The position numbers and the translations under genes are program-made. A DNA stretch of 45,158 nucleotides from UBA5536 sp964592595 (GTDB taxonomy: Bacteria > Bacteroidota > Bacteroidia > Bacteroidales > F082): the NCBI GenBank assembly GCA_964592595.1, contig CAZQFH010000027.1, forward strand, positions 1 to 45,158, in the 5' to 3' direction. The notes below the pieces were generated by a model, which saw nothing but the letters and a program-made list of their open reading frames with translations, did no database searches and was not told where the DNA came from. Position 1 is the stretch's first letter, and each line of letters begins with the position of its first letter. This document shows positions 7,807-16,888 of the stretch, in pieces.

Positions 7807-9639
7807 ATGAATATAGCAGGAATTATGAGGTTATTTTTTCTTTTTATTTCAGTGTTTTTTCTGCAACAGCAGCTTCTTTTTTGTCAATCAATCAATTACC
7901 AGCATCCAGACCCATTGGTCTATAAATTAGTTTCGACTGATCGCCGGCCTGTATATGATGATCAAAAATATCCCTTAGCGGTTGGATATACAAAAACAGT
8001 TCATTTGAATACTGCGTCAGGCCAGGGATGGTGGCAAGTTAAAAATTCAGAGTTGAAGCAATGGCAGTTGATCGTTCAAAATGAAACCGGTTTGCCCGTG
8101 ATATTTTATTTTGATCAATCAGGTTTTAGTAAAGCAGATGCTCACTTAAAGGCAGCGCTATCTCAAAACTCACAACAAGTTTCACATAGCATAAATGTTA
8201 ACGATAGTATTTCACTGGTTTTAGGCCCCTTTTCGGCTGATGAAATAATTCTTGAATTGATGGTGAATCAGGCTGATGATATTTATTTGTCATTACGAGA
8301 AATTGGGGTTTTAACCAAAGATGTCAATGGCTTTGGAACCTCTGGCAATTGCGAAGTGAATGTGAATTGTTCCGAAGGGGCTTTTTTATCAAATCAAAAA
8401 CAAGGTGTGGCGCGTGTTCTTGTTAAGCAGGGTTCTGGATTATTTTATTGCAGCGGAAGTTTGATCAACAACACCAGACGAGATTTTGCACCGCTTTTTT
8501 TAACAGCAAAACACTGTGGTGAATATGCTACTGAAGCAGATTATGCTCAATGGGTTTTCGCCTTTAATTATGAATCGGGAGGGTGCGAAAACCCTGTTGT
8601 AGCACCTGATTTTCAAACTTTAACAGGAGCCAGATTATTAGCTCGTTCAGCAGATGATGAAAACTCCGATTCCGATTTTAAACTGTTAGCATTGCTTCAG
8701 GAAGTCCCTCAATATTTTCGTCCTTTCTTCAATGGCTGGAGCCGAGAAAATCTGGCAAGTGTTCGTGGACATGCTATACATCATCCTGATGGCGACATTA
8801 AAAAAGTGTCCACTTATTTTAATCCTATTGTTTCATCAACTTATGGCGGGAATAGCAGTGATCCGGAAGCACCATACTGGCGGGTAATATGGGATGAAAC
8901 AGAAAATGGTCATGGTGTCACAGAAGGAGGATCTTCTGGTTCTCCACTTTTTGATGAAAATGGATTGATAATCGGGGCTTTAACGGGAGGCCTGTCAGAT
9001 TGTGATAACCTCAACCAGCCGGATTATTTTGGAAAGTTTTATTTTTCGTGGGATAAAAATGGAAGCACTGTTGACGAGCAACTGGCGCCCTGGCTCGACC
9101 CGGATCAAACCGGCTTGATGCGTCTCTCAGGTCTCGGATATGATCAGGACATTATAAGCGCATTTTTTACGGCACAATCCCATGCTATTATTGCCGGACA
9201 AGAAGTTTCTTTTACGAATCTTTCATCCGGAAATATTTTAAATTTTGAATGGTATTTTGAAGGGGGCGAGCCTGAAACATTTAACCAAAAAGATCCAGAA
9301 CCTATTTCCTATCCAGAATCCGGCACATATGACGTGCAATTGATTGTTTCGAATGAAATGGAAAGTGATACATTGCGGCTAGCTGATTATATCAGGGTTT
9401 CAAACAGTGTTTATCCTAATCCTGCAAAGGATGCTTTTACCTTGGATTTCGGTAAAAACTTTCCTGAAAATATCAGCCTTAAATTGTTTGACCTCAGAGG
9501 CAGAAGTATTGAGTTTTCAACTGAAATGTTGGATAATAAATTGTTAATCAGGCCGTATAATCTTAGAGAGGAATTACATTTCCTTCATGTAATTGCTGAC
9601 GATGAGCTGTTTGTGTATAAGGTAATTCTTACATTATAA
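7807..9639 (+). CDS. Lysyl endopeptidase-like (S1-fold) serine protease with PKD and T9SS sorting domains
   Basis: A 610-residue secreted protease. Order: signal peptide (about 1-26); N-terminal propeptide-like region (about 30-175); chymotrypsin-fold domain (about 178-445); PKD-like domain (about 452-531); and a T9SS type A sorting domain (about 535-610, starting VYPNPAKDAF). The catalytic residues are visible: His236 in LTAKHC, Asp290 in SDSDFKLL and Ser377 in EGGSSGSPLF. The layout closely follows Achromobacter lysyl endopeptidase: the opening NCEVNVNC, CSGSLINNT, AIHHPDGD and a WLDPDQTG end. All six expected cysteines are present (182, 188, 215, 237, 260, 399), and Asp406 in PDYFG aligns by eye with the Lys-specificity Asp225. 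It is probably exported by T9SS and anchored or released at the surface. It converges with rluD, 5 bases away. Confidence 0.85.
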   Translation: MNIAGIMRLFFLFISVFFLQQQLLFCQSINYQHPDPLVYKLVSTDRRPVYDDQKYPLAVGYTKTVHLNTASGQGWWQVKNSELKQWQLIVQNETGLPVIFYFDQSGFSKADAHLKAALSQNSQQVSHSINVNDSISLVLGPFSADEIILELMVNQADDIYLSLREIGVLTKDVNGFGTSGNCEVNVNCSEGAFLSNQKQGVARVLVKQGSGLFYCSGSLINNTRRDFAPLFLTAKHCGEYATEADYAQWVFAFNYESGGCENPVVAPDFQTLTGARLLARSADDENSDSDFKLLALLQEVPQYFRPFFNGWSRENLASVRGHAIHHPDGDIKKVSTYFNPIVSSTYGGNSSDPEAPYWRVIWDETENGHGVTEGGSSGSPLFDENGLIIGALTGGLSDCDNLNQPDYFGKFYFSWDKNGSTVDEQLAPWLDPDQTGLMRLSGLGYDQDIISAFFTAQSHAIIAGQEVSFTNLSSGNILNFEWYFEGGEPETFNQKDPEPISYPESGTYDVQLIVSNEMESDTLRLADYIRVSNSVYPNPAKDAFTLDFGKNFPENISLKLFDLRGRSIEFSTEMLDNKLLIRPYNLREELHFLHVIADDELFVYKVILTL

Positions 9640-9644
9640 TTGCT

Positions 9645-10697
9645 TCAATCTATTTCTCTGGAAGCGGTATAGGATCGCCATTTTTCAATTAGATTTGACA
9701 TATCGGCTGGAAGCTCACTTTCAAAAAATAAGTGTTTGCCGCTCGTAGGATGTTTAAAACCAAGCGATTTTGCATGCAGAGCGTGCCTTGGCAGAATTTT
9801 AAAACAGTTTTCGATAAATTGTTTATATTTCGTGAACGATGTCCCTTTCAAAATTTTATCTCCACCATACCAGGTATCGTTAAAAAGTGGATGGCCACTA
9901 TGCCGCATATGTGCTCTGATTTGATGCGTTCGGCCTGTTTCCAGCTGACATTCAACGAGGGTGACATATCCAAAATGCTCTAAAATGCGATAATGCGTAA
10001 TAGCCTCTTTGCCATATTTTCCATCAGGGAAAACATCCATTACTTTTCTATTTTTTAAGCTGCGCCCAATATGACCAGTGATGGTACCTTTTTCTTCATT
10101 GGGAGTGCCCCAGATGATAGCCTGATATTTACGTTCGATGGTATGTTCAAAAAACTGCCGCGCCAAAATAGCTTGTGCCAGCTCGTTTTTGGCTATAATT
10201 AGCAAGCCGGTCGTATCTTTGTCGATACGATGCGCCAGGTATCCAAATCCATTTTCGATCAGCTGATCTGTTTGCTTAAAATAATGAGCCAGCGCGTTGA
10301 GCAAAGTGCCGGAATAATTACCATGCCCTGGATGCACGACAAGATTGTCCTGTTTGTTAATTACAATTACATCTTTGTCTTCGTAAACAATTTGAAGTGG
10401 GATTTCTTCTGGCGTTATTTCAATTTCTCGGGGAGGATAAGAAAAAACCACGGTCACCACATCTTCAGGCCTTACCTTGTAGTTTTGCTTAACTGCTGAT
10501 CCATTTACGTGAATATTTCCGGCTTTGGCGGTTTGCTGGATTTTGTTTCTTGAAACATTTTCTATCCTGTTTAGCAAAAACTTATCTATTCTCAGTAAGG
10601 TCTGGCCTTTATCAGCAACAATTTTGAAATGCTCATAAAGCTCATTGTTTTCATCAAGTTGCTCAGAGCTGTTTTCGTCGGCAATAGTATAATTCAT
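9645..10697 (-). CDS. rluD: RluA-family pseudouridine synthase (RluD-like)
   Basis: Isomerises uridine to pseudouridine in 23S rRNA; RluD-type enzymes act on helix 69. The 350-residue protein has an N-terminal S4 RNA-binding domain (about 34-80, LRIDKFLLNRI...SRNKIQQTAKAGNIHVNG) followed by the synthase domain with the catalytic motif HRIDKDTTG (Asp159). Further family blocks are LETGRTHQIRAHM and RHALHAKSLGFKHP. Ile replaces the usual Leu in HRLD, a conservative change. The exact member (RluD versus another RluA-family type) cannot be fixed from the sequence, but length and S4 domain favour RluD. It starts 2 bases after the T9SS gene, as third gene of the PASTA operon, a common arrangement in Bacteroidota. 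Confidence 0.88.
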   Translation of the reverse strand: MNYTIADENSSEQLDENNELYEHFKIVADKGQTLLRIDKFLLNRIENVSRNKIQQTAKAGNIHVNGSAVKQNYKVRPEDVVTVVFSYPPREIEITPEEIPLQIVYEDKDVIVINKQDNLVVHPGHGNYSGTLLNALAHYFKQTDQLIENGFGYLAHRIDKDTTGLLIIAKNELAQAILARQFFEHTIERKYQAIIWGTPNEEKGTITGHIGRSLKNRKVMDVFPDGKYGKEAITHYRILEHFGYVTLVECQLETGRTHQIRAHMRHSGHPLFNDTWYGGDKILKGTSFTKYKQFIENCFKILPRHALHAKSLGFKHPTSGKHLFFESELPADMSNLIEKWRSYTASREID

Positions 10698-10699
10698 AT

Positions 10700-12838
10700 T
10701 TAGGGTATAATCACTAATTTTTGCGTGGCAATATGACGATTTTGATGTATAATCCTCACGAAATAAATGCCTTTGCTAAATTGTGAGAGTGAAACTTGAT
10801 CTTGCCAGTTTTGTTGGTGTACCAAGCGGGATGTCAAATCAAAAAACTGAATTTTGGTCTGATCATTTGGAGTGAAACCGTTAACACTTAACCTGACAGA
10901 ATTTTGTGCCGGGTTTGGATAACACATCAGGCTGTGTGTTTGGGGTGAAGTGAACTCTGGTGTTTCTACAAAATAGGACGATCCTACCACCGGCCGCAAC
11001 AATATTGATCCGGGGATTAAACTGTTTCTCCATTGGTTATCAGAGCGATAAAAGTTATATTGACTGTTATCCAAGGCAGCATCAAAGCCAATATTAATGC
11101 TTCCCATTTCTTCTTGCATCAATCCTACATAAAAGATACCATTCAAAATTATGGGATCAGGGAACTCGTAAAAATGAAATTCGTAGAGATTTTCGTTCCA
11201 TTGTGGCCGCTGGCGCACTAATCGGTATATTTCTTCGCCTGGCATGCCATTGTTATCTTTCCAAACAACAATGTCAAAGAATTTATTATTGGTGTTGTTC
11301 AAGGTTCTGTTAAATAGCATTTGAATACCTTTTAAAGTATCCGGCACAACCATTCTGAACTGCACTGCCATATGCGCTCCGGCAGGTTCCAGGCCATAGC
11401 CCAATTCAGGAGTGCCATCATCGTAAGCGAAATAATTATAAAAACCTTGGTGGTAAGTTATTGAGTCAACCAGAGGCGGCTGCAGGGTTGAATCGCTGAT
11501 ATAATGTGTGATTGAGAACGAAGTGGAATCTCTGTCAAAATCAAGTGAAAAAAGTGATTGAACGGGAGGACATGCATGTGCTGCTCCACAACCCGTTTGG
11601 CAGGTTTGAAATCCGGTTGTTATAAATGGGTCCAGATTACAGTTGCCACCGTTATAGGAAAAGAACTGATTGCCAGCATTTTGATTTACATGATAGCTGT
11701 AAGTAGTGTTATGGGTAATACTGTCAAGGTTAGTAATAAACATTTCAAAAGTTGGCTTAACAGCATTTGTAGGATCCGAACGGTATTGTTTGTAAGGCAT
11801 TGCCTGATACCTCCTGAGAAAAGAAGGTGCCCGCTCCGAAAAGCTTAACAGGGGATAAGTGGAATCAGCAAAATCACGGTTGTAATCGAGCCTGATCAAA
11901 TCAAGATTCCATTGATCAACATTACTCCTGTTAGCAGACAATGTGTTATCAGAAATACTGCCGTAGTTGTAAAACCTGAATTGAAACCTGTTGCTAAAAT
12001 AGGAAGTATCCAAAACGGGAATTAAAACTTGTTTGAAATAGGAGTCATTGAAAAAATAGAATGAATCAAGTGACATGCCTGGTGATGCCCATATGGTTTC
12101 CCAATTAACGGCAGGTTTAAAAACTGAATCACAGGGAATTGTGATTTGGTCTCCCCAAGATAAAATGCGATTGCTAATCCAGAAAAGATTGGTGTCGCAT
12201 CCAATAGGAGCAAAAAGCGTGTCGAGTGGAAAAATGGAATCAATATTGTTAGCTAAAAGATAATCATCGACCCAAACTGTTGTAGAATCCATGAAATCAA
12301 ATTCCATTTCGCCGCTTGGATATCCAAATTGGAGTACAAGACTATCATGTTCTTCTGGTTTATCACCCCGTCCTTGTGGTTGATAGTAGAAACTGAAATA
12401 CACTGAATCAGCCGGGGTCAGTTGTCTTTGTTCTGGTTCGAAAATTGAATCGAGACGAATTAATGCAGATTGCAGCACATCAGCAATAAAAGGTCTTGTT
12501 GAGGCATTTTCGTAAACTTTACCATGGCTGTCTAAAACGTCAAATGTAGCAGCTTGTCGATTTGGCGGTAAAAATGGAAAATCAGCATTAACAAATACTG
12601 CATTATTCGGCCAAATTAAATTGTTGGTGTTGACTTTTGATTTTGAAAAATCTTCAAAAAAAGGAAGATTCAACACCATTTCTTCAGCTGTATTTTTGGT
12701 GGAGGATTGTTCTTCTTGATTTTGATAGGCAGGATGAACAGAAAGTCCGTTAACAAACTCCTGAGCATAAAGGCTGAAAGTTGCTTGAAGGCCTGCAAAG
12801 AAAAGTATAAGTATAATGGAAAAATTTTTAGCTGTCAT
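10700..12838 (-). CDS. Secreted protein with T9SS C-terminal sorting domain, function unknown
   Basis: The 712-residue protein has a signal peptide (about 1-25, ending SLYAQ) and ends with a T9SS type A sorting domain (from about residue 638, CYPNPAQNSVRLSV, to the last strand ATQKLVIIP). Between lie Asp/Ser/Tyr-rich beta-strand-like sequences, including the block YFAYDDGTPELGYGL seen in other large Bacteroidota T9SS proteins. I recognise no catalytic domain. Its start overlaps the PASTA gene stop by 4 bases (ATGA), and rluD follows after 2 bases, so translation is probably coupled. The position between a wall-associated PASTA protein and rluD suggests a constitutive surface protein rather than a catabolic enzyme. 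Confidence 0.8.
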   Translation of the reverse strand: MTAKNFSIILILFFAGLQATFSLYAQEFVNGLSVHPAYQNQEEQSSTKNTAEEMVLNLPFFEDFSKSKVNTNNLIWPNNAVFVNADFPFLPPNRQAATFDVLDSHGKVYENASTRPFIADVLQSALIRLDSIFEPEQRQLTPADSVYFSFYYQPQGRGDKPEEHDSLVLQFGYPSGEMEFDFMDSTTVWVDDYLLANNIDSIFPLDTLFAPIGCDTNLFWISNRILSWGDQITIPCDSVFKPAVNWETIWASPGMSLDSFYFFNDSYFKQVLIPVLDTSYFSNRFQFRFYNYGSISDNTLSANRSNVDQWNLDLIRLDYNRDFADSTYPLLSFSERAPSFLRRYQAMPYKQYRSDPTNAVKPTFEMFITNLDSITHNTTYSYHVNQNAGNQFFSYNGGNCNLDPFITTGFQTCQTGCGAAHACPPVQSLFSLDFDRDSTSFSITHYISDSTLQPPLVDSITYHQGFYNYFAYDDGTPELGYGLEPAGAHMAVQFRMVVPDTLKGIQMLFNRTLNNTNNKFFDIVVWKDNNGMPGEEIYRLVRQRPQWNENLYEFHFYEFPDPIILNGIFYVGLMQEEMGSINIGFDAALDNSQYNFYRSDNQWRNSLIPGSILLRPVVGSSYFVETPEFTSPQTHSLMCYPNPAQNSVRLSVNGFTPNDQTKIQFFDLTSRLVHQQNWQDQVSLSQFSKGIYFVRIIHQNRHIATQKLVIIP

Positions 12839-13695
12839 CGTTCCTCAAAATGATATATTTCGTTGATTATACGCATCAGACTGTCACGGCTAATACTATC
12901 GGATTGCATTTGTAGGATAAGATCTTCATAATCAATTATTTTTTCTGATCGGAACCATACATCAACCGATTTACCCAAAGGAGCATAGCTTCCGGGTAAA
13001 GATGATGGTGATGTGCGAAACACCCTGGAATTAGCAGTGTCCTGATCTAAAAAATAAAATTCGCCTGTATTTAATCCTGCTCTTAGCAATGCTGGTTTAA
13101 CCTGTGCTGGCAGCATTCCAGTCAAAAAGGGCATTGGGGTTAAAGTGTCTCTTGAGTTACCGTTTCCAAGGATTAGGTCAATCGATTGTCCTTTAAAAAG
13201 TATTGTGCCCGGTTCGATGACTTCATTCAGGTATTGCTGTTCAATAACGGCATTTTTCGCAAAGTGATCGATATAAAGTAATTGATTCAAACCCAATCCT
13301 TCTTTTTCGAGTAGCACCATTGCCTGTCGCAGGGATAAATTTCTCAGGTTTGGCATAACGACTTGTTCGGGCATCATGGCAACAATTACGTAATAAATAT
13401 TACGTCCTGATTTTACCTTTGAGCCAGGTAATGGATTTTGTTGTACGATGGCGCCTTTAGGCAAATCTTTAACATAAACGCTGTCGAGTAATACAAAGTT
13501 GAAAAGATCTTTGTATTGATTGATAACAAATTTCGATGCTTGCCCTGTAAAGTCTGGTACAATATAAACTTCTCCATGCCGAGTGTAGGAGTCGAGCGAA
13601 CGAAAGACTACCCACACTATTAATAAACTTAACAGGATAATAATTGCAAGGTGCAGATAGAATTTCTTTTTAAAAAGAAAACCGAAAGCCTTCAT
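12835..13695 (-). CDS. Membrane-anchored PASTA-domain protein
   Basis: The 286-residue protein has a short cytoplasmic N-terminus, one transmembrane helix (about 14-32) and then three PASTA-like repeats: residues ~38-105 (VPDFTGQ ... GAIVQQNPLPGSKV), ~110-178 (VVMPNLRNLSLRQAMVLL ... EPGTIL) and ~185-252 (MPFLTGMLPAQVKPALL). A short charged tail follows. PASTA domains bind peptidoglycan or muropeptides in PBPs and Ser/Thr kinases. No kinase or transpeptidase domain is attached here, so it may be a wall sensor or scaffold. It opens an operon with a T9SS protein and rluD and is divergent from ddl, itself a cell-wall gene. Confidence 0.83.
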   Translation of the reverse strand: MKAFGFLFKKKFYLHLAIIILLSLLIVWVVFRSLDSYTRHGEVYIVPDFTGQASKFVINQYKDLFNFVLLDSVYVKDLPKGAIVQQNPLPGSKVKSGRNIYYVIVAMMPEQVVMPNLRNLSLRQAMVLLEKEGLGLNQLLYIDHFAKNAVIEQQYLNEVIEPGTILFKGQSIDLILGNGNSRDTLTPMPFLTGMLPAQVKPALLRAGLNTGEFYFLDQDTANSRVFRTSPSSLPGSYAPLGKSVDVWFRSEKIIDYEDLILQMQSDSISRDSLMRIINEIYHFEER

Positions 13696-13772
13696 TTTTT
13701 TATAATTTAGCCCAACTAAGCGGCGAATTGTTTAAAAAACTCCAACAGCCTGTTTTTATTGTCTGTTGGCGG

Positions 13773-13780
13773 CAAAGATA
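13773..13780 (-). promoter_or_regulatory. Candidate -7 element for the PASTA-rluD operon
   Basis: On the minus strand, TATCTTTG (13780-13773) fits TAnnTTTG and lies about 78 bases before the PASTA gene ATG. No convincing -33 TTG is seen at 17-22 bases. Confidence 0.4.
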
Positions 13781-13845
13781 GGCAATTTATTGTTGCTTTT
13801 GCTTTGGTATCCAATTGGGAAAAATCATGTAATAAGATAATGATT

Positions 13846-14823
13846 ATGAAAAATATAGCAATTGTTTGTGGAGGTGATTCCGGAGAGTTTGAAGTCTCCA
13901 TGAATAGTGGAAAAGTTGTTTTGAATCATTTGGATAAACAAAAGTACAATGGCTTTCTTGTGCGCATCACGAAGCAAAATTGGGTAGTTTTATTAGCAGA
14001 TGGTAAGCAGGAAGCCGTTGATAAAAATGATTTCAGTTTTAACTATCAGCAAAGCAAGATTACATTTGATGCGGTATTTAATGCAATTCATGGAAGCCCT
14101 GGCGAAAATGGAATTTTAAATGGATATTTTGACTTACTCGCAATTCCTTATACTTCTTCAGGACTTACAACTTCGGCACTTACTTTTCACAAAGATTTTT
14201 GTAAAAGGGTGGTGCAATCGCATGGTTTTAGGGTGGCACAATCGGTTTTAATTAATAAAGGTGAACGCTTTAACGCAAGCGAGATCATTGATTTTCTTGG
14301 CGGTCTGCCAGTATTTGTGAAACCAAATAATGGTGGATCAAGTGTTGGCATTTCAAAAGTTAAGGCCGAAGAGGATTTTTATGAGGCAATAGCAAAAGCA
14401 TTAAAAGAAGATCGACAGGCTTTGGTTGAAGCTTTTATTCAGGGGCGTGAGATTGCTTGCGGTGTGATGGAAGTAAAGGGCAGATTGACCGTTTTACCAT
14501 TGACAGAAATTGTAAGCAAAAATGAGTTTTTTGACTATGAAGCCAAATATACCAAAGGAATGGCTGCTGAAATTACGCCTGCTCCCATTTCGGAAGATGA
14601 TGAGCTGTGGATAAAAACCACTGCTGCACAGCTGTACCCTATCCTGGAGTGCAAAGGGTTTGTTCGATTCGACTTTATACTTACTAAAGATGAACTCTAT
14701 TTTATTGAGGTTAATATCATTCCCGGTATTTCGGAGGCCAGCATCTTGCCTCAGCAGGCCGAATTTATGGGAATGAGTCTGTCGAAATTATTTGATATGG
14801 CACTGGAGAATATCCTCTCTTGA
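13846..14823 (+). CDS. ddl: D-alanine--D-alanine ligase
   Basis: ATP-dependent ligation of two D-Ala to the dipeptide used for UDP-MurNAc-pentapeptide. I chose the ATG at 13846 (325 residues), because MKNIAIVCGGDSGEFEVS is the expected N-terminus. An ATG at 13840 is possible, and a longer frame back to 13759 adds residues unlike any Ddl. ATP-grasp motifs are present: HGSPGENGILNGYFDLLAIPY (about 68-88), FVKPNNGGSSVG (about 161-172) and EVNIIPGISEASILPQQ near the end, the Mg-binding Asn and substrate loop. Length is typical. It is divergent from the PASTA operon and converges with rdgB, 3 bases apart. Confidence 0.95.
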   Translation: MKNIAIVCGGDSGEFEVSMNSGKVVLNHLDKQKYNGFLVRITKQNWVVLLADGKQEAVDKNDFSFNYQQSKITFDAVFNAIHGSPGENGILNGYFDLLAIPYTSSGLTTSALTFHKDFCKRVVQSHGFRVAQSVLINKGERFNASEIIDFLGGLPVFVKPNNGGSSVGISKVKAEEDFYEAIAKALKEDRQALVEAFIQGREIACGVMEVKGRLTVLPLTEIVSKNEFFDYEAKYTKGMAAEITPAPISEDDELWIKTTAAQLYPILECKGFVRFDFILTKDELYFIEVNIIPGISEASILPQQAEFMGMSLSKLFDMALENILS

Positions 14824-14826
14824 TTC

Positions 14827-15405
14827 TTAAAGCTTTTGAATAAAATCGATTAGCTTTTGGGTTGCGACTGCCCGGTGACTGATTTTGTTTTTCAATTCAG
14901 CGGGCATCTCTGCAAAACTTTGCTGATAACCATCGGGCATAAAAACGGGATCGTAGCCAAAACCTCCTTCTCCAGTGGTGTGCGTCATGATTTGTCCATA
15001 AATTTTACCCTCAAACAAATGCAGTTTATTCTCCCACAACAGTGCAATTGCAGTTTTAAAACAGGCTTTTCTGTTTGGCTGATTTTTCATTTCGGCAAGC
15101 AATTTTTTCACATTATCGCCATAAGTAGCTTTAATACCGGCATAGCGAGCTGAATATACCCCTGGCTCGCCATTTAAGGCTTCAACGTCGAGTCCGGTAT
15201 CATCTGCAAAGCAATTTTCGTTATATAAATCAAAAATAAAACGTGCTTTTTGAATGGCATTTTCTGCGATAGTCGGGGAGGTCTCTGGAATTTCGCCTGA
15301 AAAGTTAATGTCTTTCAAACTGAGAAGTTGCACGTGATTGCCGATAATCGTGTTGATTTCTTCAAGTTTGTGCTTGTTGTTGGTAGCAAAAATGAGTTTT
15401 TTCAT
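14827..15405 (-). CDS. rdgB: Non-canonical purine NTP pyrophosphatase (RdgB/HAM1)
   Basis: Hydrolyses dITP, ITP and XTP to the monophosphates, keeping deaminated purines out of DNA and RNA. The 192-residue protein carries the family signatures LIFATNNKHKLEEI at the N-terminus (substrate and phosphate contact), FADDTGLDVEALNGEPGVYSAR (about 65-86) with the catalytic acid, and GGFGYDPVFMPDG (about 151-163), ending with SHRAVA. Length is as expected. It is a minus-strand gene converging with ddl. A terminator 18 bases upstream separates it from the SGNH lipoprotein gene, so it probably has its own promoter, though no clear one is visible in that short gap. Confidence 0.95.
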   Translation of the reverse strand: MKKLIFATNNKHKLEEINTIIGNHVQLLSLKDINFSGEIPETSPTIAENAIQKARFIFDLYNENCFADDTGLDVEALNGEPGVYSARYAGIKATYGDNVKKLLAEMKNQPNRKACFKTAIALLWENKLHLFEGKIYGQIMTHTTGEGGFGYDPVFMPDGYQQSFAEMPAELKNKISHRAVATQKLIDFIQKL

Positions 15406-15422
15406 CGCGTATATTTAAAAAG

Positions 15423-15464
15423 AAAGCCGGCCACAGCAGTATTTTGATTGCTGTAGCCGGCTTT
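15423..15464 (-). terminator. Rho-independent terminator after the SGNH lipoprotein gene
   Basis: Arms 15423-15438 and 15449-15464 form a 16-bp stem with a 10-base loop. On the minus strand the single irregular position is a G-U pair, and the stem is followed by CTTTTT. It lies 11 bases after the stop at 15476 and ends the FadL-SGNH transcript before rdgB. Confidence 0.85.
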
Positions 15465-15475
15465 AAAAGAAGTTT

Positions 15476-16870
15476 TTAGGGTAAACGAACAGCCTCGTAG
15501 TCAGCAACGTTTACTTTTGGAATGCGGGCATTGTATTTTTTATTGATAGCATCAATAAAGGTATTAGCAGCCAGTGCATTACCCTGTGGAGTAAGGTGAA
15601 CGCCATCTGTAGAAAAGGCATTACCGGTTACAAAATCAGCAGTAAATAAAACACCATCCATTTTAATGCCGGTGCTTGCACCCTGATTTAAAACTTTATT
15701 CATATCAACCAGAGCTAAATCATGGTTTTGTGCAGCATTAGCAATAACCTGATTGTATGCTGATACAGTACTTTCAATTGCTGATTTTTCATCACTGGTA
15801 AGTATAAATTGACCAGGAACTGGTTTTTGGCTTCCCCAGAAACCGCACTTAAGCGAATCTTGCGGAATAGAAAGCAATACCAGTTCATCAGCTTCAATTT
15901 GTCTGATACGCAACATTTCATAGCCGGGAGGAGTTTGAATTGTTGGATCCTGAATTACCATGGGATTTGCACCTAACGAGAAGTTGATCCTGTAGGGTAA
16001 TCCAAATTGTTCCATTGCACCATTATATTGTGCATAACCTGCATTGAGCTGGTCAACCAATGCTTGATCCTGCAGCACAATTGGGTTGTAGGGGACTGTT
16101 GTAAAGTAAGGAATATCAGTAATATCCGGGATATTGGCAATCGCCCCGCCTGTGGCAGATGCTTTAAAAGTCATAATAATAGCTTCGAGGCTGGCAGCAA
16201 ATCCAAATCCAGGATCTCCTTCAACAGGTGTGATGGCATCGGCAGCTCCTCCGGCGATTGCATAGCTTAATACATCGTTATTGCCAATCCAAAGCGTGAA
16301 GAAAGTTGGTTGCACGATTCCAATTTCATTGATTACGGCATTAGCCGGGTTACTGGCAAAACGTCCGTAAAAAGGATTCAGGCTGGCATAGCCGGGTGCA
16401 AGCAGGTGTGTAATCTTTGCGCCAGGAACTCCGATATTATGGAAAGGTCCTTCGGCAGCAACACTCGTGCCAAGTAAAACAGCAAGTTCTTGTTGTGTTG
16501 CATTTGGATTAGCAGGAACTGGTGCCAGGGAAGTATTCCCCAAACAATCCTGAGCAAAACCCATCACAAATTTAGTTCTGAGTGTTTGGCCCTGAGTTCC
16601 AACACCATCTTCTGAATTGATAAAAGGAATTTTGAAAGCTCCTTGACGGCCAACTGATTCGAACTGTTTGGCAAGCATAGCTGTGTATGAGTTTTCCTGT
16701 CCCGAACGGAACAAGGCTCCATCGCTAAAGCCGGCAGTGAGCGAATTGCCTGCTGACATATACACAGAGAAATCAGCATTTCCCTTTGTAGGTTCAAATT
16801 CATTTATTTCAGGTTGACAGGCCCATAGGGAAACTGAAGCAACCAATACAAATAATATTCTAAGTTTCAT
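15476..16870 (-). CDS. SGNH/GDSL-family hydrolase lipoprotein
   Basis: A probable surface or periplasmic esterase or lipase. The signal peptide ends in a lipobox (LWAC, lipid-modified Cys18). SGNH blocks are seen: block I as SAGNSLTAG with nucleophile Ser43 (Asn replaces the Asp of GDSL), a Gly block near GVPGAK (about 147-152), block III WIGNND (Asn197/Asn198) and block V DGVHLTPQG with Asp422 and His425. So all four catalytic and oxyanion positions are represented. The 464-residue length is longer than the ~200-residue core, owing to insertions between blocks. It lies 18 bases after the FadL-like porin gene in the same operon, so it could release fatty acids or other hydrophobic acyl chains that FadL imports. 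That link is inferred. Confidence 0.85.
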   Translation of the reverse strand: MKLRILFVLVASVSLWACQPEINEFEPTKGNADFSVYMSAGNSLTAGFSDGALFRSGQENSYTAMLAKQFESVGRQGAFKIPFINSEDGVGTQGQTLRTKFVMGFAQDCLGNTSLAPVPANPNATQQELAVLLGTSVAAEGPFHNIGVPGAKITHLLAPGYASLNPFYGRFASNPANAVINEIGIVQPTFFTLWIGNNDVLSYAIAGGAADAITPVEGDPGFGFAASLEAIIMTFKASATGGAIANIPDITDIPYFTTVPYNPIVLQDQALVDQLNAGYAQYNGAMEQFGLPYRINFSLGANPMVIQDPTIQTPPGYEMLRIRQIEADELVLLSIPQDSLKCGFWGSQKPVPGQFILTSDEKSAIESTVSAYNQVIANAAQNHDLALVDMNKVLNQGASTGIKMDGVLFTADFVTGNAFSTDGVHLTPQGNALAANTFIDAINKKYNARIPKVNVADYEAVRLP

Positions 16871-16888
16871 AATATCAAATTTTTAGGT

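Noticed and set aside
13759..13845. Upstream extension of the ddl frame
   Set aside because: The added 29 residues match no Ddl N-terminus and lie over the divergent promoter; the ATG at 13846 gives the standard length.
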